In this document: in pieces, positions 26,771 to 35,007 of the stretch
Position numbering within the stretch: the stretch's first letter is position 1
How the letters are laid out: each line of letters starts with the position of its first letter
DNA from: Methylobacterium hispanicum
GTDB lineage: Bacteria; Pseudomonadota; Alphaproteobacteria; Rhizobiales; Beijerinckiaceae
Reading direction: 5' to 3'
DNA length: 64,000 nt
Assembly (NCBI RefSeq): GCF_022179285.1
Contig: NZ_BPQO01000015.1
Span: forward strand, 62,001 to 126,000
The notes under the pieces: model-generated
Database searches by the model: none
The model's input: only the letters and a program-made list of their open reading frames with translations
What the model was told of the DNA's origin: nothing
Program-made: the position numbers and the translations under genes

Positions 26771-27751
26771 ATGGCCTCAGGCGACGAGACGGCCGCGCGA
26801 CCCTTCACGATCTGCCGGCCGGACGAGCCCGTGCCGCAAAACCTCGCCGGCGCCGTCGCGGCGCTCGGCAATTTCGACGGCGTGCATCGCGGCCACCGGG
26901 TGCTCGCCGAGGCCGTGCGGGCGGCGGCGGGGCGGGCCCCCGCGATCGTGCTGACCTTCGAGCCGCATCCGCGCGCCTTCTTCGCCCCCGACCAGCCGAT
27001 GTTCCGCCTGACCGGGCCGGAGGCGAAGGAGATCGTGTTCCGGCGCCTCGGCCTCGACGGTCTGGTGATCCGCCGCTTCGACGCCGCGCTCGCCGGCACC
27101 GGCGCGCGCGCCTTCGTGCACGACCTCCTCCGGCGCGACCTCGGCCTCTCGGGGGTGGTGATCGGGCACGACTTCCATTTCGGCCGCGGGCGCGAGGGCA
27201 CGCCCGCGATCCTGGCCGACCTCTGCCGCGAGGCGGGGCTCGCCTGCCGCATCGTGCCGCCGGTGGCGCTCGGCACCGAGGCCGAGCCGATCTCCTCCTC
27301 GGGCATCCGCCGGGCGCTGGAGGCCGGCGACCTCGCCCGGGCGAACGCGCTGCTGGGCTACCGCTGGTTCGTGCTGGGCTCCGTCCGGCACGGGGACAAG
27401 CGCGGGCGGGTGCTGGGCTACCCGACCGCCAACGTGGCCCTGCCCGATTGCGGGCTCGCCCACGGCATCTACGCGGTGCGCGCGCGTCTTCCGGACGGCA
27501 CCCTGCGGGACGGGGTGGCGAGCTACGGCCGCCGCCCGACCTTCGACGACGGCGCGCCCCTCCTCGAGGTGAACCTGTTCGACTTCGCGGGCGACCTCTA
27601 CGGGCAGGAGATCGCGGTCGAGTTCGTGGCCTGGATCCGCGGCGAGGCGCGCTTCGACAGCGCCGAGGCGCTGGTCGTGCAGATGGACCGCGACGCAGCC
27701 GAGGCCCGCCGTCGGCTGGCCGCCGACGCCACGCCCTCGATGCTCGCCTGA
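26771..27751 (+). CDS. ribF: Bifunctional riboflavin kinase / FAD synthetase
   Basis: 326 residues. The N-terminal FAD synthetase is a nucleotidyltransferase with ALGNFDGVHRGHR near 31-43, VLTFEPHPRAFF, GHDFHFGRGREG and ISSSGIRRALEAGD. The C-terminal flavokinase starts near residue 190 with HGDKRGRVLGYPTANVAL and contains DGVASYGRRPTF and LLEVNLFDF. It turns riboflavin into FMN and FAD. Start ATG 26771. DUF2093 follows 69 bp downstream. Confidence 0.96.
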   Translation: MASGDETAARPFTICRPDEPVPQNLAGAVAALGNFDGVHRGHRVLAEAVRAAAGRAPAIVLTFEPHPRAFFAPDQPMFRLTGPEAKEIVFRRLGLDGLVIRRFDAALAGTGARAFVHDLLRRDLGLSGVVIGHDFHFGRGREGTPAILADLCREAGLACRIVPPVALGTEAEPISSSGIRRALEAGDLARANALLGYRWFVLGSVRHGDKRGRVLGYPTANVALPDCGLAHGIYAVRARLPDGTLRDGVASYGRRPTFDDGAPLLEVNLFDFAGDLYGQEIAVEFVAWIRGEARFDSAEALVVQMDRDAAEARRRLAADATPSMLA

Positions 27752-27820
27752 CGCTCTCCCGATTCCGGCCGGGCGCGGCCCGTGCTATGCAGGCGGCCCG
27801 GGGAATCAGGGACATCTGCG

Positions 27821-28039
27821 ATGCTGGGACGCTTCGAGCGGGGTGCGAGCGGGGAGGCGGTCGTCGAGTACGGCGACGGCACCATGCGGGTGGTCAAGCC
27901 CGGCAGCTTCGTGCGCTGCGCGGTGACCGGCGAGGCGATCCCGCTCGACGCCCTGCGCTACTGGAGCGCCGCCCGCCAGGAGGCCTACGCCTCGCCCGAG
28001 GCGGTCATGACGCGCCTGAAGCAGACCGGCCGGCCCTAG
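27821..28039 (+). CDS. DUF2093 domain protein
   Basis: 72 residues, starting MLGRFERGASGEAVVEYGDG and containing VKPGSFVRCAVTGEAIPLDA and LRYWSAARQEAYASPE, which together define DUF2093. A short CxxTG motif suggests a small beta domain, possibly with a single metal ligand; function unknown. An upstream in-frame ATG at 27782 is less likely. Downstream lies the lower-GC island starting near 28040. Confidence 0.85.
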   Translation: MLGRFERGASGEAVVEYGDGTMRVVKPGSFVRCAVTGEAIPLDALRYWSAARQEAYASPEAVMTRLKQTGRP

Positions 28040-28062
28040 ACGGACATCGTCCCGAAAGAAAG

Positions 28063-28137
28063 TTGCCGCTTTCTGCGGCGGCAATGCAGCGACAGGAACC
28101 CGGAGCATCGCCCTCCGTGCGAGGTCGAGGGCGATGC
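28063..28137. terminator. Two hairpins between DUF2093 and the nuclease cassette
   Basis: TTGCCGC at 28063-28069 pairs with GCGGCAA at 28078-28084. GCATCGCCCTC at 28105-28115 pairs perfectly with GAGGGCGATGC at 28127-28137. An AT-rich tract with a run of five Ts follows near 28156. The position, between convergent genes, suits a transcription terminator and also marks the left edge of the low-GC island. Confidence 0.6.
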
Positions 28138-28164
28138 TGCAAGTCTTTCGATCTGATTTTTAAA

Positions 28165-28827
28165 CTAGTTATTAGATTTGTTTTTCTCGAAAATAGACCG
28201 TGAAACCAACAAAATTGTTTCCACATCCTGCGCTGTCGGCTCCGCTCCGAGGTCGCCATGGACGACCTTGTTTCTTAGGTCGATGAGAGCTCTGAGATGG
28301 CGCTCGGTCTCAGGTTCGATTGTTCCACTCATCGCGAGAGTCTGGATGACCGTCCCCGGCGGTTGCGGGCGACCATTCAGGTCGGTCTCGGTCATCCGCG
28401 CCGCAGCTTCCAGCAGTGACCACGATATGAGGAACGCGGCTTGGGTCTGTCCCTGGGCCAGGAGATCTCCCGCCATCGCGAGCTTCTCCAGAAACAGTTT
28501 CGACGTGGGTTGGGGGATGTCGACGCTGTCCCGCTCGTCGTCACCAATGTAGAAGACACGAAGTTGCCATTCGGGGTGGCCTTCGAACAGGTGGCGTATC
28601 AGCCGAAGGCTGAGGTCGGTCGCGCGATTGTTTCTGCTTTTTACCTCGATCGCAACCTTGTGGTCTGTTTTGACTGCAACGGCATCAGGTGTATACTGCT
28701 TCATGAATTCCGGCAGATCGCTTTTCCCCGGATAGAGATGAAAATGATATCCCTTGTTTTCGAAATGCGGACGCAGCGTTTCGATGAAGCGACGCTCCGC
28801 CTCCTGGGAGTATTGAGCCGACCTCAT
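28165..28827 (-). CDS. PD-(D/E)XK nuclease-like protein with C-terminal HEPN-type motif
   Basis: 220 residues, not a characterised family that I can name with certainty. Residues 1-100 look like a restriction-endonuclease fold: EAERRFIETLRPHFENKGY, then TPDAVAVK (P47-D48) and AIEVKSRN (E61-x-K63), the PD-(D/E)XK pattern. This layout recalls the AHJR-like REase family. Residues 110-220 are helical, with AAFLISWSLLEAAARM and RNKVVHGD, whose R185-x4-H190 fits the HEPN ribonuclease motif. ATG 28827 overlaps the RusA-like gene stop (ATGA). Base composition is clearly less GC-rich than flanking genes, which suggests transfer. Confidence 0.65.
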   Translation of the reverse strand: MRSAQYSQEAERRFIETLRPHFENKGYHFHLYPGKSDLPEFMKQYTPDAVAVKTDHKVAIEVKSRNNRATDLSLRLIRHLFEGHPEWQLRVFYIGDDERDSVDIPQPTSKLFLEKLAMAGDLLAQGQTQAAFLISWSLLEAAARMTETDLNGRPQPPGTVIQTLAMSGTIEPETERHLRALIDLRNKVVHGDLGAEPTAQDVETILLVSRSIFEKNKSNN

Positions 28828-29261
28828 TGCGCTTGTCTCCAGCTCAAGTCATCTATGACTCTGATGTAGACCACAGGCGGTGTCGCTTCCAGCGCGGTGG
28901 CAAGCTGATCGCTCGGATCAATAAATTCCCAATCGACGCCTGGCTCGAATTTTTGCACGATGACCCGTTCGACAAACCTATCGTCGGCGTATGCCACGTT
29001 TATGAGGGCGTCCATGATGGGCTTGACGATATTATCGACGTCGCCGACCATCGGTGCTGCAGCGAGATAAAAGATCGTGAGCGCGACCGGTGCCGAGTAT
29101 AGAAATCCGATTTCGTCGGTGGCGCGAGCGCGGTTCTGACCAGCGGTCTTGACGGTCGCCTTCCAGCGCTCCTTGGAGGTGCCGCTTCCCTGCAGCGAGA
29201 TTGGCGTGCCCTCGACGACGACCTCGAATGGGTAAAGAGCGTTTTGGTCCGAATCGCTCAC
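28824..29261 (-). CDS. RusA-like Holliday junction resolvase family protein
   Basis: 145 residues. The core motif GDVDNIVKPIMDAL at residues 73-86, followed by AYADDRFVERV at 90-100, matches the RusA active site, in which aspartates (here D74, D76 and D93/D94) bind Mg and a lysine (K80) assists catalysis. The N-terminal FEVVVEGTPISLQGSG is also RusA-like (substrate strand). RusA enzymes cut four-way junctions and are mostly phage- or island-borne. First gene of a two-gene unit, overlapping the next by ATGA; lower GC than neighbours. No phage gene is nearby. Confidence 0.75.
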   Translation of the reverse strand: MSDSDQNALYPFEVVVEGTPISLQGSGTSKERWKATVKTAGQNRARATDEIGFLYSAPVALTIFYLAAAPMVGDVDNIVKPIMDALINVAYADDRFVERVIVQKFEPGVDWEFIDPSDQLATALEATPPVVYIRVIDDLSWRQAQ

Positions 29262-29531
29262 GGTCGTCCTACGTTCGATGCCCTTTGCAGCTTAGAGCAG
29301 AACGTTCTGATCCGGCTAGATGGCAGTCGGAGGTGCCAGGGGCAACACGGCTGGCGTTGCATTCGGCTCAGCGACCGGTGTGCGCGAACGTCCGTAGCCC
29401 GCCTTACTGCAGGGACAGACCTGCGAAGTCGGGTACATAAAGATCTGAGGCGAGCTGCACTGGCTTCTCGCATGGTCGAGGGGACCGGTGCCGATGCGGG
29501 AACCGTGCAGCCGGCCCCAGATACCTCGGTC
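29262..29531. other. Gap upstream of the nuclease cassette
   Basis: 270 bp of intermediate GC holding the presumed promoter of the RusA-like gene and the right edge of the island. Reading frames here are short and biased; I see no tRNA remnant, attachment-site repeat or integrase fragment. Confidence 0.5.
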
Positions 29532-29774
29532 CTACGGCTCGGCAAGGCGCGCCCGGTGCCGCGCCAGGGTGTCGAGCAGGATCGGCATGAAGGCCGAGCC
29601 GGCGTCGAGCCCGGCCGCGCCGCGCTCCAGCTCGGCCAGCGCCGCGCGCTGCGCCGCGAGGCCCTCGACCGCGTCGAGGCGCGCCCAGATCGCGGCGTCC
29701 GCCTCGCCCGCGTTGACCGGCCGCTCGGCGGCGAGCAGCTCCTCGAAGACCCGCAGCGTCTCCGCGCGGGTCAT
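29532..29774 (-). CDS. Small conserved-looking helical protein
   Basis: 80 residues, MTRAETLRVFEELLAAERPV onwards, predicted all-helical and acidic, without signal peptide or membrane segment. Its ATG overlaps the stop of the SDR gene (ATGA), so it should be translated from that transcript. Family not recognised. The stop sits at the border of the low-GC island. Confidence 0.6.
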   Translation of the reverse strand: MTRAETLRVFEELLAAERPVNAGEADAAIWARLDAVEGLAAQRAALAELERGAAGLDAGSAFMPILLDTLARHRARLAEP

Positions 29775-30811
29775 CGGCCTGACCCCGCTCGATGGCTGGC
29801 CCAATGCCCCTCCTGGCGGGCGCCCATCAGCCCCGCCGCCGCGAGGCCGATCCCGGCCACCAACGCGGCCGTGGTCAGCGGGTGGAGGCTGGCGCGGGTG
29901 TAGAGGCTCGTGCGCATCACGTGGCCCGGATGGCCGCCCGCGACCTCGCCGCCCGACCGGCTCGGCTCGTAGAGGGCGCCGGCCCGGTCGCGGGCGGGCT
30001 CATCGGTCTGCTGCTGGGCCGACATCGTGCGCCCGGCAAGGTCGAAGGCGCGGGGTGCCAGCTCCTTGGCGAGGCTCATCAGCCGGCCGCCCCCGCCCAC
30101 GTAGATGTCGCGGCGCGGATGCACCATCGCGTGCAGGATGGCGTGCGCCACCTCCTCGGTGCGGTAGACCGGCGGCGGCAGCTTCGGCGCGTGGGGCGTG
30201 TAGTTCTTGGCGTTCTTCGCGAAGGGCGTGTCGATCGCCGCCGGCTTGATCAGCGTCACGGCGACGCCCGCGCCCTCCTCCTCCAGCTCGATCCGGAAGG
30301 CATCGGTGAAGCCTTTGATGGCGTGCTTGCTGGCGCAGTACATGCCCTGGAGCGGGAAGGCGATGTCGGACGCCACGCTGCCGAGATTGATCAGCACGCC
30401 GCCGCTGCGCTTGAGGTGGGGCGCGGCGACCAGCGAGCCGTGCACCACGCCCCAGAAGTTCGTCTGGAACAGGCGCAGGTTGTCGGCCTCGCTCACCTCC
30501 TCCAGGCGCCCGAAGATCGACAGGCCGGCATCGTTCACCCAGCTGTCGATGCGTCCGAATCGCCCCACCGCCTGGTCGGCGATGCGCTGGACCTGGGCGC
30601 GGTCGCCGACATCGGCCACCACGTCGAGGGCCTCGCCCCCCGCCGCCTCGATCTCCCGGCGGATCCGCGCCAGCGCCTCGCCGTTGCGGGCGGCGAGCAC
30701 CACCTTGGCGCCCTTGCGCGCCGCCCGGCGGGCGGTCTCGAGGCCGATGCCGCTCGACGCGCCGGTGATGACCACGACCTGACGGTCGAGCGGATGGCGG
30801 GACTTCCACAT
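29771..30811 (-). CDS. SDR family oxidoreductase with C-terminal membrane segment
   Basis: 346 residues. Classical short-chain dehydrogenase: NAD(P)-binding VVITGASSGIGLETARRAAR near 12-31, the NAG-type motif as VNDAG (Asn then Asp, a small deviation from NNAG), catalytic Ser in INLGSVAS and Tyr/Lys in YCASKHAIKG. After about residue 265 a linker leads to a hydrophobic stretch (LTTAALVAGIGLAAAGLMGA, about 312-331), an uncommon C-terminal anchor. The substrate is unknown; proteins of this shape are often stress-induced in methylobacteria. Coupled to an 80-residue gene downstream. Confidence 0.88.
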   Translation of the reverse strand: MWKSRHPLDRQVVVITGASSGIGLETARRAARKGAKVVLAARNGEALARIRREIEAAGGEALDVVADVGDRAQVQRIADQAVGRFGRIDSWVNDAGLSIFGRLEEVSEADNLRLFQTNFWGVVHGSLVAAPHLKRSGGVLINLGSVASDIAFPLQGMYCASKHAIKGFTDAFRIELEEEGAGVAVTLIKPAAIDTPFAKNAKNYTPHAPKLPPPVYRTEEVAHAILHAMVHPRRDIYVGGGGRLMSLAKELAPRAFDLAGRTMSAQQQTDEPARDRAGALYEPSRSGGEVAGGHPGHVMRTSLYTRASLHPLTTAALVAGIGLAAAGLMGARQEGHWASHRAGSGR

Positions 30812-30906
30812 GGGAGGGATCCTCTCGGGCGGGTTGCGTGGGGCGGGGGACGATCGTCCAACCGGCGCCCGGTGGATCCGTTCACCCGCGGGCGTCGGTC
30901 GCCTCG

Positions 30907-31518
30907 TCAGGGCCAGGCACGCAGGATCGCGTCGGTCGGCGCGATCTCGATCTGCTCGCCGAAGCGGCTGCAGTAGAGGGTCACCATCGCGTCGTGGGTC
31001 TCGTCGGCCGAGCTGCACACCCCGTCGGCCGCGATCACCACCCGGTAGCCGCGATCGACCGCCCCGAGCACGGTGGCGAGCACGCAGACGTCGGTCTCCC
31101 CGCCCGTGATCACCACCGTGTCGGTTCCGAGGTCGCGCAGGTGCGCCTGGAGGTCCGGCTCGAGCCAGGGGGAGTAGGTCGCCTTGTCGAAGACCCGGGC
31201 GGGCGGCGCCAGCGCGGCGAGGCTCGGCAGCAGGTCGATCATCCCGGGCGCCAGCCGGTCGAGGGTCATGTTCGGCCAGCGCTCGTAGTAGCGCCGCCAC
31301 GTGCCCGAGCAGACCTCCGCGCGCGCCGCCGGAACGAAGCGCGTGAAGGCCGTGCGCCCCGGATGCGCCGCGGTGATGCGCTCCACCTGCGGCAGGATGC
31401 GGCCGAGCCAGGGCGTGTGCCAGTCGGTCTTCTCGTGGAACAGACGCTGGACGTCCACGCAGACATGCGCCGTCCGCTCGCCCAGGTCGCCGAAACGCAG
31501 CCCCACTCCCCGCTTCAT
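30907..31518 (-). CDS. Cysteine hydrolase of the isochorismatase family
   Basis: 203 residues. The catalytic triad of the family is visible: Asp in HVCVDVQRLFHEKTDW near 22, Lys in RVFDKATYSPW near 112, and the nucleophilic Cys in ITGGETDVCVLATVLGA near 143. Members include nicotinamidase, N-carbamoylsarcosine amidase, isochorismatase and uncharacterised hydrolases; the substrate is not evident. It stands between the SDR and manganese catalase genes on the same strand. Confidence 0.88.
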   Translation of the reverse strand: MKRGVGLRFGDLGERTAHVCVDVQRLFHEKTDWHTPWLGRILPQVERITAAHPGRTAFTRFVPAARAEVCSGTWRRYYERWPNMTLDRLAPGMIDLLPSLAALAPPARVFDKATYSPWLEPDLQAHLRDLGTDTVVITGGETDVCVLATVLGAVDRGYRVVIAADGVCSSADETHDAMVTLYCSRFGEQIEIAPTDAILRAWP

Positions 31519-31550
31519 CCCGTTCGTCTCCTCCCGCGGGACGCCCGACG

Positions 31551-31576
31551 GGCCGGCCCCGGTCCCGGGGCCGGCC
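31551..31576. terminator. Perfect 12-bp GC hairpin after the manganese catalase gene
   Basis: GGCCGGCCCCGG at 31551-31562 and CCGGGGCCGGCC at 31565-31576 are perfect complements with a 2-nt gap. There is no T-run, so a classical intrinsic terminator is not proven; it could attenuate read-through from the catalase gene into the hydrolase gene. Confidence 0.4.
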
Positions 31577-31662
31577 TCGCGCGGGGCGTCGGTCTTCTGA
31601 AGGGCAGGTCCGGAGAGCCGCTCCGGATGGGCCCGGCACCGAGGGGCGCCCGGTCGCGGGCC

Positions 31663-32520
31663 TCAGCCGATCTGCTCGTTCTGGGCGCCGCTGTCGGGCC
31701 GGGCCGGGCCGAGCACCGGCTCCTCGCCCATCGGCTCGTTCTGCACCACGCTGAACTCGCCCTTGCCGTCGAGGGAGGGCCCGCTGGTCCAGCGCCCGGC
31801 GGGCGGGGGCGTGCCGTCGCGGGCCGTGGCGAAGAAGTTGTAGTTGAACTTCTGGTGCTCCTCGCTCTGCGGGAAGGAGTTCGGGATCGGCAGCGCGCCC
31901 GCGGGGCCGCCGAGTTCCTCGATCACCGCGAGCCACTGCTCCTGATGCATCGTGTCGCGGGCGATCATGAAGTGCAGCATGTCCTTCATGCCGGGGTCGT
32001 TGGTGGCGTTAGAGAGGCGGACCGCCAGGGTCCGGCCGGTCGCCTCGGCGGCGACGTTGCAGTACATGTCCGCCGCGAGGTTGCCGCTGGCGTAGATGTG
32101 GCTCATGTCGAAGGGCACGCCCTCACAGTTGGCCGGGAAGGCCGCCATGCCGGTGGAGAGGATGTGCCGGTGCAGCATGCCCTCGACCATGTGGCGCGGG
32201 TTCTCGCCCCCCATCACGGCGCCCACCACCTTGTCGGCCGCGCCCGCCTCCTGGACCTTGGTCGGGGCGGTCTCGAGGTTCATCGCGACCGCGGTCGCCA
32301 GCATCTCGATATGGCCGATCTCCTCGGTGGCCGTATGGAGGAGCATGTCGCGATACTTCGTGGTCGGCCCGCGCGCGCCCCAGGCCTGGAAGAAGTACTG
32401 CATGCAGACGCGGATCTCGCCCTCGACGCCGCCGATCGCCTGCTGAAGCATGCGGGCGAAGACGGGATCCGGGCTCTCGACGCGGACCGGATATTGCAGG
32501 CGCTTGTCGTGGTAATACAT
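31663..32520 (-). CDS. Manganese catalase family protein
   Basis: 285 residues. The four-helix ferritin-like core carries the di-Mn ligands: GGVEGEIRVCMQYFFQAW, ATEEIGHIEMLATAVAM, a central YASGNLAADMYCNVAAEATGR, and RDTMHQEQWLAVIEEL. These enzymes disproportionate hydrogen peroxide without heme. The extended C-terminus, with QNEPMGEEP and QNEQIG, is typical of bacterial Mn catalases. ATG 32520 gives MYYHDKRLQYPVRV, the family start. A possible EcfG promoter lies about 210 bp upstream. Confidence 0.92.
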   Translation of the reverse strand: MYYHDKRLQYPVRVESPDPVFARMLQQAIGGVEGEIRVCMQYFFQAWGARGPTTKYRDMLLHTATEEIGHIEMLATAVAMNLETAPTKVQEAGAADKVVGAVMGGENPRHMVEGMLHRHILSTGMAAFPANCEGVPFDMSHIYASGNLAADMYCNVAAEATGRTLAVRLSNATNDPGMKDMLHFMIARDTMHQEQWLAVIEELGGPAGALPIPNSFPQSEEHQKFNYNFFATARDGTPPPAGRWTSGPSLDGKGEFSVVQNEPMGEEPVLGPARPDSGAQNEQIG

Positions 32521-33008
32521 GGGCTGGTCCTCAGCTCTCGGGTGCACGCAGGCAGGCGATTCGGGGCTCGTCCCGCACCGGCTTCCCCTCGGACGCGCCT
32601 GAAGACGCTGTCGGGGCCGGATCTTGGATGGTCGGAGCCTGTCCCCGCACGTCACCGTGGGCCGGCCGCGGGAGGTTGTACGTCCCGCGGTACGTCCGCT
32701 CGGTGCACGTCGAAGATACGTTGGGCTGAACCGCGCCTCGGACGGCTAAGTTCCGGCGCCGGAAGGCCGATTTCTATCGGAATGACTGATCTATGTTGTG
32801 AATGTACTGGGAATTGCCTCCGGTCTACTGCGTGCATGTGCGCGCGCGGCCGGTTCGGGCCGGTGCGGCGGGGGCGCTGCCGGCCTTGCGAGGGACGAAC
32901 CCACGGCCGCTCCGGCGCGTTGCCTTTGCCGACGAGGGTGATGGGGTCCATGGGGTGTTGCGCGGAGCGCGGCCGGGACGGCGTTCCGGCGGCGCGAAGG
33001 AGGCGGCG
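32521..33008. other. Divergent intergenic region, manganese catalase / response regulator
   Basis: About 490 bp without a gene. On the minus strand it holds the EcfG-like promoter listed separately; on the plus strand GGAAT at 32810 followed 16 nt later by CGTG is a weaker resemblance. The part from 32760 to 32820 has lower GC. Open frames here are biased and lack ribosome binding sites. Confidence 0.5.
32729..32754 (-). promoter_or_regulatory. Candidate EcfG (general stress response) promoter
   Basis: Read on the minus strand, GGAAC (32754-32750) is followed after 16 nt by CGGTT (32733-32729). The PhyR/EcfG stress promoters of Alphaproteobacteria have GGAAC, a 16-17 nt spacer and CGTT. The -10 side deviates by one inserted base, and the distance to the catalase start is about 210 nt, so this is a suggestion only. 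Confidence 0.35.
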
Positions 33009-33398
33009 ATGGCGGACGCGGCACGATCCCTGACCGGCCGGCACGTGCTGGTGGTCGAGGACGACTACTTCATCATGGACGAGCTGCGGCAGAGCTTCGA
33101 GCGGAGCGGCGCCACGGTGCTCGGGCCGGTCGGCAGCGTCGAGGACGCCCTCGCGCTGGTCGAGCGCGCGCCGCGCATCGACGCCGCGGTGCTCGACATC
33201 AACCTGCACGGCGAGATGGCGTTCCCGGTGGCGGACGCCCTGCGGGCCCGCGCCATCCCGATCATCTTCGCCACCGGCTACGGCGCGGCCACGATCCCCG
33301 AGCGCTTCGCCGACGCGCCCCACTGCGAGAAGCCGGTCGAGCCGGAGATGATCGCCCGCCTGATCCTGGGGCAGGCCGGCGCGCCCACCGCGGCCTGA
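33009..33398 (+). CDS. Single-domain response regulator
   Basis: 129 residues, only a receiver: acidic pocket VEDDYFIMDEL near 18-28, phosphoacceptor in AAVLDINLHGEMAFP near 62, switch residue in IIFATGYG, and Lys in HCEKPVEPEM. The DINLxGE and ATGY forms are typical of the lone receivers that partner HWE/HisKA2 kinases in Alphaproteobacteria. Start ATG 33009, since the frame upstream is Arg/Gly noise. No kinase is adjacent; an HWE kinase is encoded at 58919-60781. Confidence 0.88.
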   Translation: MADAARSLTGRHVLVVEDDYFIMDELRQSFERSGATVLGPVGSVEDALALVERAPRIDAAVLDINLHGEMAFPVADALRARAIPIIFATGYGAATIPERFADAPHCEKPVEPEMIARLILGQAGAPTAA

Positions 33399-33534
33399 GG
33401 GGCTCGGGGCGGGCCGCCCGTCCTGCTCCGCCGGCCGATCATCCGATCGTCGCGGTCTCGGTCCTTCGGGATCGGGTGGACGACCCGGGAGCGCGCATGG
33501 GCCCGGGAGCATCGACGTGCCGTCGCGGCGCCGT

Positions 33535-33563
33535 GCCGGCGGATCTCGCGGCGATCTGCCGGC
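33535..33563. terminator. Hairpin between convergent response regulator and cysS
   Basis: GCCGGC at 33535-33540 plus GATC at 33542-33545 pair with GATC at 33553-33556 and GCCGGC at 33558-33563, with single unpaired bases on each side. No T-run. The position between convergent genes suggests a terminator or transcript stabiliser. Confidence 0.3.
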
Positions 33564-33624
33564 GCCGGGGTGGTCGGGCCCTTCCGTGAGGCGCCGCGCG
33601 GAGGCGCTGCGCGATGAGCCGGCC

Positions 33625-35007
33625 TCAGCGCGCCACGCTCCAGGTCGTCGTGCCGTCCTTGTTGTCCTTCACGGCCACGCCCAGGGCGGTGAGCGCGTCG
33701 CGGGCGCGGTCGGAGGCGGCCCAGTCCTTGGCGGCGCGGGCGGCCTTGCGCTCGGCGATCAGCCCCTCGACCCGCGCGACGTCGATCCCGGCAGCCTGCA
33801 CGCTGGCCTCGGCGCGCGCGCTCGCCGTCTGGCCGAGCAGGCCGAGCAGGTTCGCCCCCGCCTTCAGCCGGGCCGGGTCGTCGAGCCGGTGGATCTCGGC
33901 GAGCGCCGCCGCGGTGTTGAGGTCGTCGAGCAACGGCTCCAGCACGCTCGGCGGCGCTTCCGCGGCGGGCGCCGCATCGCCGACCGCGGCGTACCAGCGC
34001 TCCAGCATCCGGCTCGATTCCTCGAGCCCGCGCGCCGTCCAGTCGATCGGCTGGCGGTAGTGCGTCTTGAGCATGTTGAGGCGCACGACCTCGCCGGGCC
34101 AGTCCTCGAGCACGTCCCGGATGGTGATGAAGTTGCCGAGTGACTTCGACATCTTCTCGCCCTCGACCTGCAGGAAGCCGTTGTGCAGCCACCAGTTGGC
34201 CATCACGGGCGTGCCGAAGCAGCAGCGGGACTGCGCCACCTCGTTCTCGTGGTGGGGGAAGATCAGGTCGATGCCGCCCGCGTGGATGTCGAAGGTCTCC
34301 CCCAGGTGCTTGGCCGACATCGCCGAGCACTCGATGTGCCAGCCGGGCCGGCCCGGTACCGCGATGCCGGCCGGCGAGTCCCAGGAGGGCTCGCCCGGCT
34401 TCGAGGGCTTCCAGAGCACGAAGTCGAGGGGCGAGCGCTTGTAGGGCGCGACCTCGACCCGGGCGCCGGCCTCCATCTCGTCGAGCGGCCGCTTCGACAA
34501 CCTCCCGTAATCGGGCATCGAGGGCACGTCGAACAGGACGTGGTCCGCCGCCACGTAGGCGTGGCCGGCCTTCACCAAGCCCTCGATCATCGCGCACATC
34601 TCGCGGATGTGATCGGTGGCCCGCGGCTCGACGAAGCGGGGCGGCTCGCCCGGCCGGTTCACGTCCTCGGGCATCAGCACGCCGAGGTCGCGGATGTCCC
34701 GGTGGAACTGCGCCAGGGTGCCGTCGGTGAGTTCGCGGATGGTGATGCCGCGCTCGGCCGCGCGCGCGTTGATCTTGTCGTCCACGTCCGTGACGTTGCG
34801 GGCGTAGGTGACGTGGCCCGGCCCGTAGAGGTGGCGCAGCAGCCGGAAGAGCAGGTCGAAGACGACGATCGGGCGCGCGTTGCCGATATGGGCCGCGTCG
34901 TAGACCGTCGGGCCGCAGGCGTACATGCGCACGTTGCCGGGTTCGATCGGCGCGAACACGTCCTTGGTGCCGGTCAGCGTGTTGTAGAGCCGCAACATCG
35001 GCGCCAT
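33625..35007 (-). CDS. cysS: Cysteinyl-tRNA synthetase
   Basis: 460 residues, normal length. Class I signatures: the HIGH-type [11 protein letters not shown] near 33-43 and KMSKS in [13 protein letters not shown] near 268-278. Zinc-binding residues lie in [19 protein letters not shown] and HHENEVAQS. It charges tRNA-Cys with cysteine. The ATG at 35007 ([11 protein letters not shown]) is preferred because GGAGAGG sits at suitable spacing; an ATG three codons earlier is too close to it. Confidence 0.96.
   Translation of the reverse strand: MAPMLRLYNTLTGTKDVFAPIEPGNVRMYACGPTVYDAAHIGNARPIVVFDLLFRLLRHLYGPGHVTYARNVTDVDDKINARAAERGITIRELTDGTLAQFHRDIRDLGVLMPEDVNRPGEPPRFVEPRATDHIREMCAMIEGLVKAGHAYVAADHVLFDVPSMPDYGRLSKRPLDEMEAGARVEVAPYKRSPLDFVLWKPSKPGEPSWDSPAGIAVPGRPGWHIECSAMSAKHLGETFDIHAGGIDLIFPHHENEVAQSRCCFGTPVMANWWLHNGFLQVEGEKMSKSLGNFITIRDVLEDWPGEVVRLNMLKTHYRQPIDWTARGLEESSRMLERWYAAVGDAAPAAEAPPSVLEPLLDDLNTAAALAEIHRLDDPARLKAGANLLGLLGQTASARAEASVQAAGIDVARVEGLIAERKAARAAKDWAASDRARDALTALGVAVKDNKDGTTTWSVAR

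Noticed and set aside
28178-28869. Plus-strand frames opposite the PD-(D/E)XK protein
   Set aside because: The minus-strand frame has recognisable nuclease and HEPN motifs and an ATGA overlap; the plus frames have neither.
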